Shown here piece by piece: positions 25,074 through 32,882 of a stretch of DNA of 64,000 bases. The first letter of the stretch is position 1. Every line of letters starts with the position of its first letter. The notes beneath the pieces were generated by a model. It made no database searches. It worked only from the letters and a program-made list of their open reading frames with translations, and was not told where the DNA came from. The position numbers and the translations under genes were made by a program. The stretch lies in assembly GCF_046267875.1 (NCBI RefSeq), contig NZ_CP176502.1:2232001-2296000 (forward strand). The letters run 5' to 3'. This stretch comes from Mannheimia glucosida (GTDB lineage: Bacteria; Pseudomonadota; Gammaproteobacteria; Enterobacterales; Pasteurellaceae).

Positions 25074-25481
25074 ATGGTCAATTTAGTGATTGTTTCACAT
25101 AGTGCTAAACTGGCAGAAGGTGTGGGGGAAATTTTGGCTCAAATGGCACAAGGGGGTTGCAAAATCGCCCTTGCCGGTGGCATAGATGATACCGAAAACC
25201 CTATCGGCACTGATGCGGTAAAAATAATGCAAGCGATTGAATCAGTATTTAGCCCTGACGGCGTGATTGTGTTTGTCGATTTAGGCAGTGCAATTTTAAG
25301 CACACAAACCGCCATTGATTTACTGGAGCCGGAGCTTGCTGAAAAAGTAGTCATTAGCTACGCTCCTTTAGTTGAAGGTGCTTTTGCTGCGGTAGTGGCA
25401 GCTTCCGCCGGTGACAGCTTAGAAGACGTATTAAACGAGGCTAATCAAGCCGCTGCTCTTAAGCAAGAACAAGCTAATTAG
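25074..25481 (+). CDS. dhaM: Dihydroxyacetone kinase phosphoryl donor subunit DhaM, single EIIA-like domain
   Basis: Passes phosphate from the PTS to ADP on DhaL. The 135-residue protein is only the mannose-EIIA-like domain, with His9 in VIVSHSAK as phosphorylation site and GGIDDTENPIGTDAVKIMQA. E. coli DhaM carries additional HPr and EI-like domains, absent here, so it must take phosphate from the general HPr. It follows dhaL by 9 bases and a terminator follows. Confidence 0.94.
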   Translation: MVNLVIVSHSAKLAEGVGEILAQMAQGGCKIALAGGIDDTENPIGTDAVKIMQAIESVFSPDGVIVFVDLGSAILSTQTAIDLLEPELAEKVVISYAPLVEGAFAAVVAASAGDSLEDVLNEANQAAALKQEQAN

Positions 25482-25483
25482 AA

Positions 25484-25515
25484 AAAATGCCGTATCGAAA
25501 AATACGGCATTTTAG
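25484..25515. terminator. Bidirectional terminator between dhaM and cnoX
   Basis: A 12-bp perfect stem AAAATGCCGTAT/ATACGGCATTTT (25484-25495 with 25502-25513) with a 6-base loop separates two convergent genes. Confidence 0.85.
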
Positions 25516-25520
25516 TTTTA

Positions 25521-26366
25521 TTAGTACAATAGTGAATAAAGCTGTCTTCTAAATTTCGGCACAATCGGGTCTGTACCCAGTGCAGATAAGATTGCCAGAA
25601 ATTGGCTTTTTACCTCGCCGTTCGCTACATTTAAATCCGATTTTAACCAATCAAAAAGTAACGTGAGTGCTTCTTCATTTTTATGAGCTTGGTGTAGCTG
25701 ATTTGCCAATTTAATCGCAATTTCAGGGGTTTTGCTGTTCGCATAATCCGCTTGAAGCTGTTGTAATTCGGGCGATTCGCTGGCTTGTTCCAATAATTCG
25801 ATTTGGGCTTGCAAACCGTGCCAACGGCTGTCTCTGTCTTGAATCGGAATCGCTTTGAGGATTTCCCGAGCCTCTTCCACGCTTTTCATTGCGATGTAAG
25901 TTTCGGCATAGAGCAAAGCGAAATCGCTGTTTTTCTTATCGGTCATTTCCCACGCGGATTTCAGCAGCGGCAAGGCTTCGGTATAACGCTGATCTTGCAA
26001 TAATTCCAACGCTTGTTGGAATTTCAGCTCTTCCTCTTTCGGTAAAATATTTGCCAGACGAATCCGTAATTCCTGCTCACTTACTGCACCTTGAATTGCA
26101 TCAATCGGCTGACCGCCGGCAAACAAATAGAGCGTTGGAATTTGTTGAATGCGAAATTGAGCAGCCAATGCTTGTTGCTCATCACAATTTACCGTCGCCA
26201 ATAAAAATTGGTTAGGGTTTTCATCCGAAATACGACGTAGTAAGGCATCCATTTCCAATGAAGCCACTTCCCTTGGCGAAATAAAATGAAACACCGTCGG
26301 CACTTGTGCCGCTGCTGCCCATACTTCACTAAAATTCTGCTCGTTTACATTTACAAAGTAGTCCAT
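25521..26366 (-). CDS. cnoX: Chaperedoxin CnoX (YbbN), thioredoxin-like TPR protein
   Basis: In E. coli CnoX is a holdase that passes clients to GroEL/DnaK under oxidative stress. The 281-residue protein has an N-terminal thioredoxin fold in which the active site is SPREVAS, without the CXXC redox pair. The TPR-rich half follows (ALELLQDQRYTEALPLLKSA, LANQLHQAHKNEEALTLLFD). Loss of the cysteines agrees with a chaperone rather than reductase role. It follows glpE on the same strand. Confidence 0.9.
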   Translation of the reverse strand: MDYFVNVNEQNFSEVWAAAAQVPTVFHFISPREVASLEMDALLRRISDENPNQFLLATVNCDEQQALAAQFRIQQIPTLYLFAGGQPIDAIQGAVSEQELRIRLANILPKEEELKFQQALELLQDQRYTEALPLLKSAWEMTDKKNSDFALLYAETYIAMKSVEEAREILKAIPIQDRDSRWHGLQAQIELLEQASESPELQQLQADYANSKTPEIAIKLANQLHQAHKNEEALTLLFDWLKSDLNVANGEVKSQFLAILSALGTDPIVPKFRRQLYSLLY

Positions 26367-26409
26367 ACAAAACCTTCTTAAGCTAAAAATTACTTTTTAT
26401 ATTGTAGCA

Positions 26410-26736
26410 TTAATAAGAAGTTTCAATAGGTAGCCCGTTTCTCTCCCACGCTTCAAAACCACCTTTTACACTATAAACATTTTCAAACCCTTGTTCGATT
26501 AAAAACTGTGCTGTACTTTGGCTACTCACTCCGTGATAGCAAATCACAACCACCGGTTCGTCATAATCGACCTCATCTAAAAACTTACCATAACTCTGGT
26601 TGGTTAAATGAAACGCATCCTGTGGGTGGCTGTAAACATAACGGCGGGCATCACGTACATCAGCAAGTACTGCACCTTCATTTTCCATTAATTCCCAAGC
26701 CTGTTGCGGGCTAATTTCTTTAAATGTAGTTTCCAT
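26410..26736 (-). CDS. glpE: Thiosulfate sulfurtransferase GlpE
   Basis: Single-domain rhodanese of 108 residues, the same length as E. coli GlpE. The persulfide-forming Cys66 lies in the active loop CYHGVSS. It transfers sulfur from thiosulfate to cyanide or thiols in vitro. No glycerol-phosphate genes are adjacent; it is upstream of cnoX, 43 bases apart. Confidence 0.92.
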   Translation of the reverse strand: METTFKEISPQQAWELMENEGAVLADVRDARRYVYSHPQDAFHLTNQSYGKFLDEVDYDEPVVVICYHGVSSQSTAQFLIEQGFENVYSVKGGFEAWERNGLPIETSY

Positions 26737-26804
26737 AATCAGTTTCCCTCAAAAAACGTGCAACTATACCATAAAATTCTAAAAAGAATGGCTATTATTC
26801 CAAG

Positions 26805-26833
26805 TTGAAAATTTGATGTTTGTCAGATATAAT
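26805..26833 (+). promoter_or_regulatory. sigma70 promoter of exbB-exbD-tonB
   Basis: TTGAAA (26805-26810) and a perfect TATAAT (26828-26833) are separated by 17 bases, 53 bases before the exbB start. No convincing Fur box overlaps it. Confidence 0.7.
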
Positions 26834-26886
26834 TGCGAACTATTTTCAAATGCACTGATTTAAAACTGCCACAGTTTGAGGATTTT

Positions 26887-27345
26887 ATGGAGCAATTATT
26901 TCAATTTTTAGAACATTATACTGACTTTGTTATATTAGGATTACTAGGCTTATTAAGCGTAATCTGCCTTTGGAAAGCTATTGAACGTATTATGTTTTAT
27001 TCCAAAGTAGATATTTCAAAATACGATACCCTCGAAGAATTAGAAATCGATTTAACTCACAATTTAACTACCATTTCGACTATCGGCTCTAATGCCCCTT
27101 ATATCGGCTTATTAGGAACCGTTGTCGGTATTCTTTTAACTTTCTATCATTTAGGTCAATCAGGTGGTGATATTGATGCGGCCTCTATTATGGTAAACCT
27201 TTCTTTAGCTCTAAAAGCCACTGCTGTCGGTATCTTAGTGGCAATTATTGCAATGGTTTTCTACAATGGTTTTGGTCGTAAAGTGGAAGAAAACAAACTG
27301 AAATGGTTGGCATTACAATCAAAAAAGCCTCATCAAGCGGTGTGA
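26887..27345 (+). CDS. exbB: TonB-system biopolymer transport protein ExbB
   Basis: Inner membrane proton-channel subunit that energises TonB. Start chosen at ATG 26887 behind TTGAGGA (152 residues). An upstream in-frame start would add a non-conserved segment. Three membrane segments are visible, and the conserved loop IGSNAPYIGLLGTVVGIL precedes the second. The last codons contain a near-USS. It is first in exbB-exbD-tonB, which powers TbpA and other receptors. Confidence 0.95.
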   Translation: MEQLFQFLEHYTDFVILGLLGLLSVICLWKAIERIMFYSKVDISKYDTLEELEIDLTHNLTTISTIGSNAPYIGLLGTVVGILLTFYHLGQSGGDIDAASIMVNLSLALKATAVGILVAIIAMVFYNGFGRKVEENKLKWLALQSKKPHQAV

Positions 27346-27381
27346 TTTAGTCCATTTTTTGCAAATTAATAAGGCAGAACA

Positions 27382-27819
27382 ATGAAAAAATTCGATGAAA
27401 TCAACATCATTCCATTTATTGATATTATGTTGGTATTACTGGCTATCGTGTTAGTTACCGCCTCTTTCATTTCTCAGGGCAAAATCCAAGTAAATGTACC
27501 GAAAGCAAGTACAACACAGCCAATGAAAGCAGACGATTTAGCGAAGCTTTTAACTATTACCGAAAATAATGAGTTTTTCTTTAATGATCAAGCAATAACT
27601 AAAGAGCAATTAATTGCTGAAGTTGCCACTTGGGATAAAAGCCAAAAAGTGTCACTCAAAGTTGATGGTGCGGTCGCCTTCGAAAAATTTGTGGAATTAA
27701 CCGATATCCTTTCTGCAAATGAAATTAAAAATGTGGCAATCATTACTAAAAAAGAAACTGCTCCAGCACCTTCAAGCACACCTGATAGCCCTGCACAAGT
27801 GCCAGCAGCCGCACCTTAA
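27382..27819 (+). CDS. exbD: TonB-system biopolymer transport protein ExbD
   Basis: Inner membrane partner of ExbB with one N-terminal transmembrane helix carrying the essential proton-pathway Asp (INIIPFIDIMLVLLAIVLV). A periplasmic domain follows. The 145-residue protein ends in a Pro/Ala/Ser-rich tail that is not part of the usual fold. It lies 36 bases after exbB and 15 before tonB. Confidence 0.95.
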   Translation: MKKFDEINIIPFIDIMLVLLAIVLVTASFISQGKIQVNVPKASTTQPMKADDLAKLLTITENNEFFFNDQAITKEQLIAEVATWDKSQKVSLKVDGAVAFEKFVELTDILSANEIKNVAIITKKETAPAPSSTPDSPAQVPAAAP

Positions 27820-27834
27820 ATAGGGTAAACAGGT

Positions 27835-28734
27835 ATGAAAAAAAAACATTCTCGTATCGGCTTAGTGGCATCTTTGGCTATTCACACTGCCTTAATTGGT
27901 GGCACTTTTGCTTGGTTACATAACCACAAAGTGGAAAAAATTGCCGAGCAAAACTCTCTTTCTATGGAAATGGTGGCAGCATTATTAGAGCAACCTCAGG
28001 TTGCCGTTGCTCCGGATCCTATTACCGAAGAGGTCAAAGAAATCGAACCGGAGAAGGCAGAAGTACCACCTGAACCTAAGCTTACTCCAGAGCCGGAGGC
28101 AATTCCAGATCCTACACTAAAGCCGAAAAAGGAAAAACCGAAAGAAGAAAAGCGTAAAGAGCGGCACCACCATAAACATAAGCATCGTCACAAAGAGAAA
28201 AGGGAAGAGCTACAAGAGCAAGAAAAGCCGAAAGATAAGCCTAAAGAGCGCCCGAAACATCATCACAAGCATATTAAAGCATTAGAGCGTGGGCCAGAGA
28301 TAAAACAAGGTATTGTCGCCAAAGCGATTCCAAATGCGGCTGAAGGTGAAAAAGTGGTTGCTGGTGTGGTTGGAGGGCAAAAAAACGGTTCGTCAAATTC
28401 AACTTCAACTACAGGCTCTACAAATGGCGGAGCAAGTGGTGGTAACGCCAGTGAACTTGCTGCTTATAAAGTCGCATTACAGCGAGCATTACAGCGTAAG
28501 GCGAATAACTCTTACCCTCAGCGTGAAAAAATGATGCGGAAAACCGGTACAGTTACGATTAAATTTACCGTTACATCGTCCGGTTCAATTACAAATGTAT
28601 CCGTACTCAATTCATCGGGAAATAGTAATTTAGATAACGCTGCGGTACGCAGTGCAGAAGGTTTGAGTATGCCTCCGCCACCGGCAGGCTTCCCTCCTAC
28701 GGTAACAGTACCGGTAAGATTTGCCCTTGAATAA
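27835..28734 (+). CDS. tonB: Energy transducer TonB with His/Lys-rich linker
   Basis: Spans the periplasm to contact TonB boxes of outer membrane receptors. The 299-residue protein has one membrane anchor (about 8-26, including the functional His17 in LAIHTALIGG). A Glu-Pro/Lys-Pro linker follows, then a Gly/Ser/Thr segment and the C-terminal domain (about 210-299) ending TVPVRFALE. The linker has two histidine clusters, ERHHHKHKHRHKEKRE and ERPKHHHKHIK, which E. coli TonB lacks and which could bind metal. It ends the exbBD operon before a terminator. Confidence 0.95.
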   Translation: MKKKHSRIGLVASLAIHTALIGGTFAWLHNHKVEKIAEQNSLSMEMVAALLEQPQVAVAPDPITEEVKEIEPEKAEVPPEPKLTPEPEAIPDPTLKPKKEKPKEEKRKERHHHKHKHRHKEKREELQEQEKPKDKPKERPKHHHKHIKALERGPEIKQGIVAKAIPNAAEGEKVVAGVVGGQKNGSSNSTSTTGSTNGGASGGNASELAAYKVALQRALQRKANNSYPQREKMMRKTGTVTIKFTVTSSGSITNVSVLNSSGNSNLDNAAVRSAEGLSMPPPPAGFPPTVTVPVRFALE

Positions 28735-28738
28735 AAAC

Positions 28739-28774
28739 AGCCCTCAAAAGCAATGTACTTTTGAGGGCTTTTTA
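28739..28774 (+). terminator. Terminator of the exbB-exbD-tonB operon
   Basis: A 12-bp perfect stem AGCCCTCAAAAG/CTTTTGAGGGCT (28739-28750 with 28758-28769) is followed by a run of T, starting 5 bases after the tonB stop. Confidence 0.9.
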
Positions 28775-28802
28775 TTGCAAAAAATTGACTAAAAATGACC
28801 GC

Positions 28803-29684
28803 TTACTGCTTGCGAATATCGCCATTTCTCACATTCGGACTCACTTCACCCGTACGAGTTTCTGTGCTTAACGAGGTAGAATTTACTTTCGTAAAAGTAT
28901 AATCCGCTTTGCTGAATTCACCTGTTTGATTATTTAAGAAGAAATTGCGGTACTCTTTTACCCATAATGCCGTTGCGCCACAAACTGCCACAGGCATAAC
29001 TACTAAATTCACAAATGGAATCATCGTGAATAGGCTCACTAAAGCACCAAAGGTAAAATTTAAAGTGCGAGACTGCGACAACGCATTTCGCATACGCTGA
29101 AAACTGATTTTATGGTTATCAAACGGATAGTCACAATATTGAATGGCGATCAACCAAGCACCGAAGATAAAAGTCAGCACAGGTACTACGGTTTGCCCAA
29201 CCACAGGCAAAAAGCCTAATACAAAAAGAGCAATCAGCCTTGGAATGCTATACATCATTTTTTGCCATTCTCGTTTCAGCATTCGAGGCACATCTTTTAA
29301 CATTGCACCGAATGACATATCGCCCAAAGTCTCGCCGGTAAGTTGCAGCTCGACTTTTTCTGCTAATAACGCATTAAAGGGAGCAGCAACAAAGTTAGCC
29401 AAGGTAGTAAAAGCAAAATAAAATCCCACTAATATCATCAAAAAAATCAGTGGAATCAGTACAAAGCTAAGCCATTCCAGCCAGCTTGGCAGTAACATAT
29501 CCAACAAGCCACCGATATTGGCAAAAAATCCCCAAATCAGCCCTACCATCAGCACGGTATTAATAAGAATTGGGAAAATCACAAAAGGCAAAAATTGGCG
29601 TTGTAACAATAACCGCCAGCCATATATAAAATAATGAAAGCCTAATCCGACTTGATTTTGCGGCTCAGAAAAAACTGAAGACAT
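28803..29684 (-). CDS. cysZ: Sulfate transporter CysZ
   Basis: Inner membrane protein of the CysZ/EI24 family that imports sulfate for cysteine synthesis. Several membrane helices and the family segments LANFVAAPFNALLAEKVE and AIQYCDYPFDNHKISF are visible. The 293-residue product is about 40 residues longer than E. coli CysZ because of a hydrophilic C-terminal tail after FLNNQTGEF. It is divergent from zipA, with ligA downstream of zipA, as in E. coli. Confidence 0.92.
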   Translation of the reverse strand: MSSVFSEPQNQVGLGFHYFIYGWRLLLQRQFLPFVIFPILINTVLMVGLIWGFFANIGGLLDMLLPSWLEWLSFVLIPLIFLMILVGFYFAFTTLANFVAAPFNALLAEKVELQLTGETLGDMSFGAMLKDVPRMLKREWQKMMYSIPRLIALFVLGFLPVVGQTVVPVLTFIFGAWLIAIQYCDYPFDNHKISFQRMRNALSQSRTLNFTFGALVSLFTMIPFVNLVVMPVAVCGATALWVKEYRNFFLNNQTGEFSKADYTFTKVNSTSLSTETRTGEVSPNVRNGDIRKQ

Positions 29685-29795
29685 AATGATTCCTTATTTT
29701 CTATCAAAACTAATCAGAAATATGGTAAGCTACGCACATTATTTTCGCAAATATGAAAATACATTTTTTATTGATTATTTGATAAAGAGGACACA

Positions 29796-30698
29796 ATGGA
29801 ACTGCATATTATTTTCTTTATTCTTGCCGGGCTACTGATTGCTGTACTAATTGGATTTAGCCTTTGGTCCGCTCGTCGTGAAAAATCAAATATTTTTTCA
29901 AATACATTCTCGACTAGACCTATTGCTGTGCCACCACAGAATAATAAAATGAGCAATAGCATCCCAACCTCATTACAGCCACAAAATGAGGATTATCAAG
30001 CAATGTCTGTGCCGGAAGAAAATCCGCAACAGATACAACAGGAAGTTGAAAGCTCGCTGCAAAATATCAAAATCAGTTTGCCGGGCGGAAATCCTCAGCA
30101 ACAGCCTGAGCAAATTCAGCCGATACAATCGGTAGCAGAACCAACGATTAGCACTTACGGTCAGAAAATTTCTAGTCAGCAACATATCCAATACAATACA
30201 CCGGATTTTGTCACTCCAACAGCGAACACGGTGGTGGAAGAAGCTCCTCAAGCGGTAGCTATCGAACCTCAACAAGCACCAGCGGCAGTGGAAGAAAACC
30301 CGTTTGTGACCCTTTATATTTACGCTCCGCAACATCAGCCTTTCCGTGGTGATATTGTAGTCCATTATTTAGAAGAAGTTGGGCTACGTTTTGGCGAACA
30401 CCAAATTTTCCACCGTCATCAACACATTGATGATTCACTCAGCCCGATTATTTTCAGTGCGGCAAATTTAATGAACCCAGGAACCTTTGATTTAAATAAT
30501 ATCTCAAACTTTGCAACAGCTGGTTTAGTGCTATTTATGCAACTTCCAACCGAAGGTAATGATGTGGCTAATATGAAATTATTAATCAGAAACGCAGAAC
30601 ACTTAGCAGCATCGTTAGGAGGATTCTTATATGACGATAACCAACAGCCTTTTGGCGAAGAATCCCGCCAACGTTATATGCAACGTGTGATGCACTAA
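29796..30698 (+). CDS. zipA: Cell division protein ZipA
   Basis: Tethers FtsZ to the membrane at the division site. The 300-residue protein has an N-terminal membrane helix (about 4-24), then a charged patch (SARREK) and a Pro/Gln-rich flexible linker. The C-terminal FtsZ-binding domain (about 168-300) contains FVTLYIYAPQHQPFRGD and LVLFMQLPT. The N-out topology and order anchor-linker-domain match ZipA. It is upstream of ligA, as in other gammaproteobacteria, but a USS-built terminator lies between. Confidence 0.93.
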   Translation: MELHIIFFILAGLLIAVLIGFSLWSARREKSNIFSNTFSTRPIAVPPQNNKMSNSIPTSLQPQNEDYQAMSVPEENPQQIQQEVESSLQNIKISLPGGNPQQQPEQIQPIQSVAEPTISTYGQKISSQQHIQYNTPDFVTPTANTVVEEAPQAVAIEPQQAPAAVEENPFVTLYIYAPQHQPFRGDIVVHYLEEVGLRFGEHQIFHRHQHIDDSLSPIIFSAANLMNPGTFDLNNISNFATAGLVLFMQLPTEGNDVANMKLLIRNAEHLAASLGGFLYDDNQQPFGEESRQRYMQRVMH

Positions 30699-30721
30699 TT
30701 GCAAAAAAATTGATAAATCCG

Positions 30722-30746
30722 ACCGCTTGTACAAGCGGTCTTTTTT
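30722..30746 (+). terminator. Terminator made of two head-to-head uptake signals
   Basis: GACCGCTTGTACAAGCGGTC (30721-30740) is a perfect 20-base palindrome made of two abutting USS cores (30722-30730, 30731-30739) with no spacer. It is followed by six T. It ends the zipA transcript just before ligA. Confidence 0.85.
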
Positions 30747-30762
30747 GTAGAGAATTTTACCA

Positions 30763-32820
30763 ATGTCTTTATTTAACCAAGCCTCTTTATTTGAAGAGAA
30801 TGCTACGCCCGAGTTAGTCGAGAAAATCGAAGCCCTTCGCCAAACATTACGTCAATACGAGTATGAATATCACGTTTTAGATAACCCAAGCGTACCCGAT
30901 GCCGAATACGACCGTTTAATGAACGAGTTGAAAAATCTGGAATGGCAGCACCCAGAACTGATTACCGCTGACTCGCCAACTCAACGGGTTGGAGCAAAAC
31001 CGCTGGCAGGCTTTGCCCAAGTCACCCACGAAATGCCTATGCTTTCGTTGGATAATGCCTTCTCTGATGAAGACTTAGACGGCTTTTTACGCCGAATGGA
31101 AAGCTATATCACCGCCTCTCCCTCGCAACTGGAATTTTGTTGCGAGCCTAAATTAGACGGCTTGGCAGTGAGTATTTTATACGAAAACGGCATACTTACC
31201 CGAGCCGCAACCCGTGGCGATGGCACAACCGGCGAAGAGATTACCGCTAATATCCGCACCATTCGCAATATTCCGTTAAAGCTCAACACGACTAATCCAC
31301 CTGCTCGATTAGAGGTGCGAGGCGAAGTCTTTATGCCACAATCAGGCTTTAATGAGCTGAATGAGAAAGCCTTAGCTAAAGGCGAAAAAACCTTTGCCAA
31401 CCCTCGCAATGCCGCAGCAGGTTCGCTTCGCCAGTTAGATCCGAAAATCACCCGTCAGCGTCCATTAGTGCTGAATGCCTACGGCATTGGGGTGTATGAA
31501 AGCGATGACGAACTGCCAGCCACCCATTTCGAGCGTTTGCAATGGCTGAAATCGCTTGGCATTCCTGTCAATAATGAAATCCGCTTGGCTCAAGGCAAAG
31601 CTGCTCTCTTGGCTTATTATGCGGAGATTCAGACTAAACGCCCAACATTAGGCTACGATATTGACGGTACAGTGTTGAAAGTCAATGACATTGCCCTACA
31701 AGAGCAACTCGGTTTTATCTCTCGCTCCCCACGTTGGGCGATTGCGTATAAATTTCCGGCTCAAGAAGAAATGACCATCTTGAAAGAAGTGGATTTCCAA
31801 GTGGGAAGAACAGGGGCAATCACGCCTGTGGCGAAATTAGAGCCTGTTTTTGTCGCAGGCGTAACAGTAAGTAACGCAACGCTACACAACGGTGATGAAA
31901 TCGAGCGACTTGGCATTGTGATTGGCGATACGGTAATTATTCGCCGAGCGGGCGATGTAATTCCGCAAATTACAGGCGTGGTGTTAGACCGCCGCCCTGA
32001 ACATGCAAAAAAAATTGAATTTCCGACCGCTTGTCCTATCTGTCACTCCGCCGTTATTCGGGTAGAAGGCGAGGCGGTGGCACGTTGTACCGGTGGTCTA
32101 TTCTGTGGAGCTCAGCGTAAAGAAGCCTTGAAACATTTCGTCTCACGCAAAGCGATGGATATTGACGGTGTAGGCGAAAAATTAATTGAACAGCTGATGG
32201 ATCGTGAGTTAATTAAAACTCCTGCCGATCTGTTCAAGCTCGATCACACAACTTTAATGCAATTAGAACGAATGGGGGAAAAATCCGCCCAAAATGCGTT
32301 AAACAGCATCGAAAAAGCGAAAAATACTACCCTTCCTCGCTTTTTATTCTCATTAGGCATTCGAGAAGTGGGTGAAGCAACCGCTCTCAACCTGGCGAAC
32401 CACTTTGGTAGCTTAGAGGCAATTCGCCAAGCCACTTTTGAGCAATTAAAAGAGGTGCAAGATGTGGGCGAAGTGGTAGCGAACCGTATTGTTAGCTTCT
32501 GGCAAGAATCGCATAACGTGGAAGTGGTGGAAGATTTGATCGCTCAAGGCGTACGCTGGGAAAACGTTGTGAAAGCCGAAATCGCAGATAACCCGTTAAA
32601 AGATAAAAATGTGGTCTTAACCGGCACCCTAACCCAACTTACCCGTGATGAAGCCAAAGCCCTATTACAAAGTTTGGGCTGTAAAGTCTCCGGCTCGGTT
32701 TCCAGCAAAACCGATTACTTAATCGCCGGTGAAAAAGCCGGTTCTAAGCTGGCAAAAGCTCAAGAGTTGGGAATTCAGATTTTAAGCGAGCAACAATTTA
32801 TTGAGCTTACTCAACATTAA
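30763..32820 (+). CDS. ligA: NAD-dependent DNA ligase
   Basis: Seals nicks in replication and repair. The 685-residue protein has the N-terminal NMN-binding domain and the adenylation lysine Lys130 in CEPKLDGLAV. The GDTVIIRRAGDVIP OB-fold, a four-cysteine zinc finger (TACPICHSAV...RCTGGLFCGA), helix-hairpin-helix repeats and a C-terminal BRCT domain (about 605-685) follow. The first zinc cysteine is encoded inside an exact USS (32026-32034, Thr-Ala-Cys). Length and order match E. coli LigA. Confidence 0.97.
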   Translation: MSLFNQASLFEENATPELVEKIEALRQTLRQYEYEYHVLDNPSVPDAEYDRLMNELKNLEWQHPELITADSPTQRVGAKPLAGFAQVTHEMPMLSLDNAFSDEDLDGFLRRMESYITASPSQLEFCCEPKLDGLAVSILYENGILTRAATRGDGTTGEEITANIRTIRNIPLKLNTTNPPARLEVRGEVFMPQSGFNELNEKALAKGEKTFANPRNAAAGSLRQLDPKITRQRPLVLNAYGIGVYESDDELPATHFERLQWLKSLGIPVNNEIRLAQGKAALLAYYAEIQTKRPTLGYDIDGTVLKVNDIALQEQLGFISRSPRWAIAYKFPAQEEMTILKEVDFQVGRTGAITPVAKLEPVFVAGVTVSNATLHNGDEIERLGIVIGDTVIIRRAGDVIPQITGVVLDRRPEHAKKIEFPTACPICHSAVIRVEGEAVARCTGGLFCGAQRKEALKHFVSRKAMDIDGVGEKLIEQLMDRELIKTPADLFKLDHTTLMQLERMGEKSAQNALNSIEKAKNTTLPRFLFSLGIREVGEATALNLANHFGSLEAIRQATFEQLKEVQDVGEVVANRIVSFWQESHNVEVVEDLIAQGVRWENVVKAEIADNPLKDKNVVLTGTLTQLTRDEAKALLQSLGCKVSGSVSSKTDYLIAGEKAGSKLAKAQELGIQILSEQQFIELTQH

Positions 32821-32826
32821 CAAGCA

Positions 32827-32858
32827 AAGGGGCAGATGATTGAAATCTGCCCCTTATT
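32827..32858. terminator. Terminator between ligA and the Nramp-like gene
   Basis: An 11-bp perfect stem AAGGGGCAGAT/ATCTGCCCCTT (32827-32837 with 32845-32855) lies between convergent genes. T-tails are short. Confidence 0.7.
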
Positions 32859-32882
32859 CTATCTATTGAATGCTTAAAAGCA

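Noticed and set aside
26760..26886. Fur box in front of exbB-exbD-tonB
   Set aside because: The best stretch (about 26781-26800) matches the 19-base consensus poorly, unlike the clear box before tbpB. A good sigma70 promoter is present, but iron control cannot be claimed.
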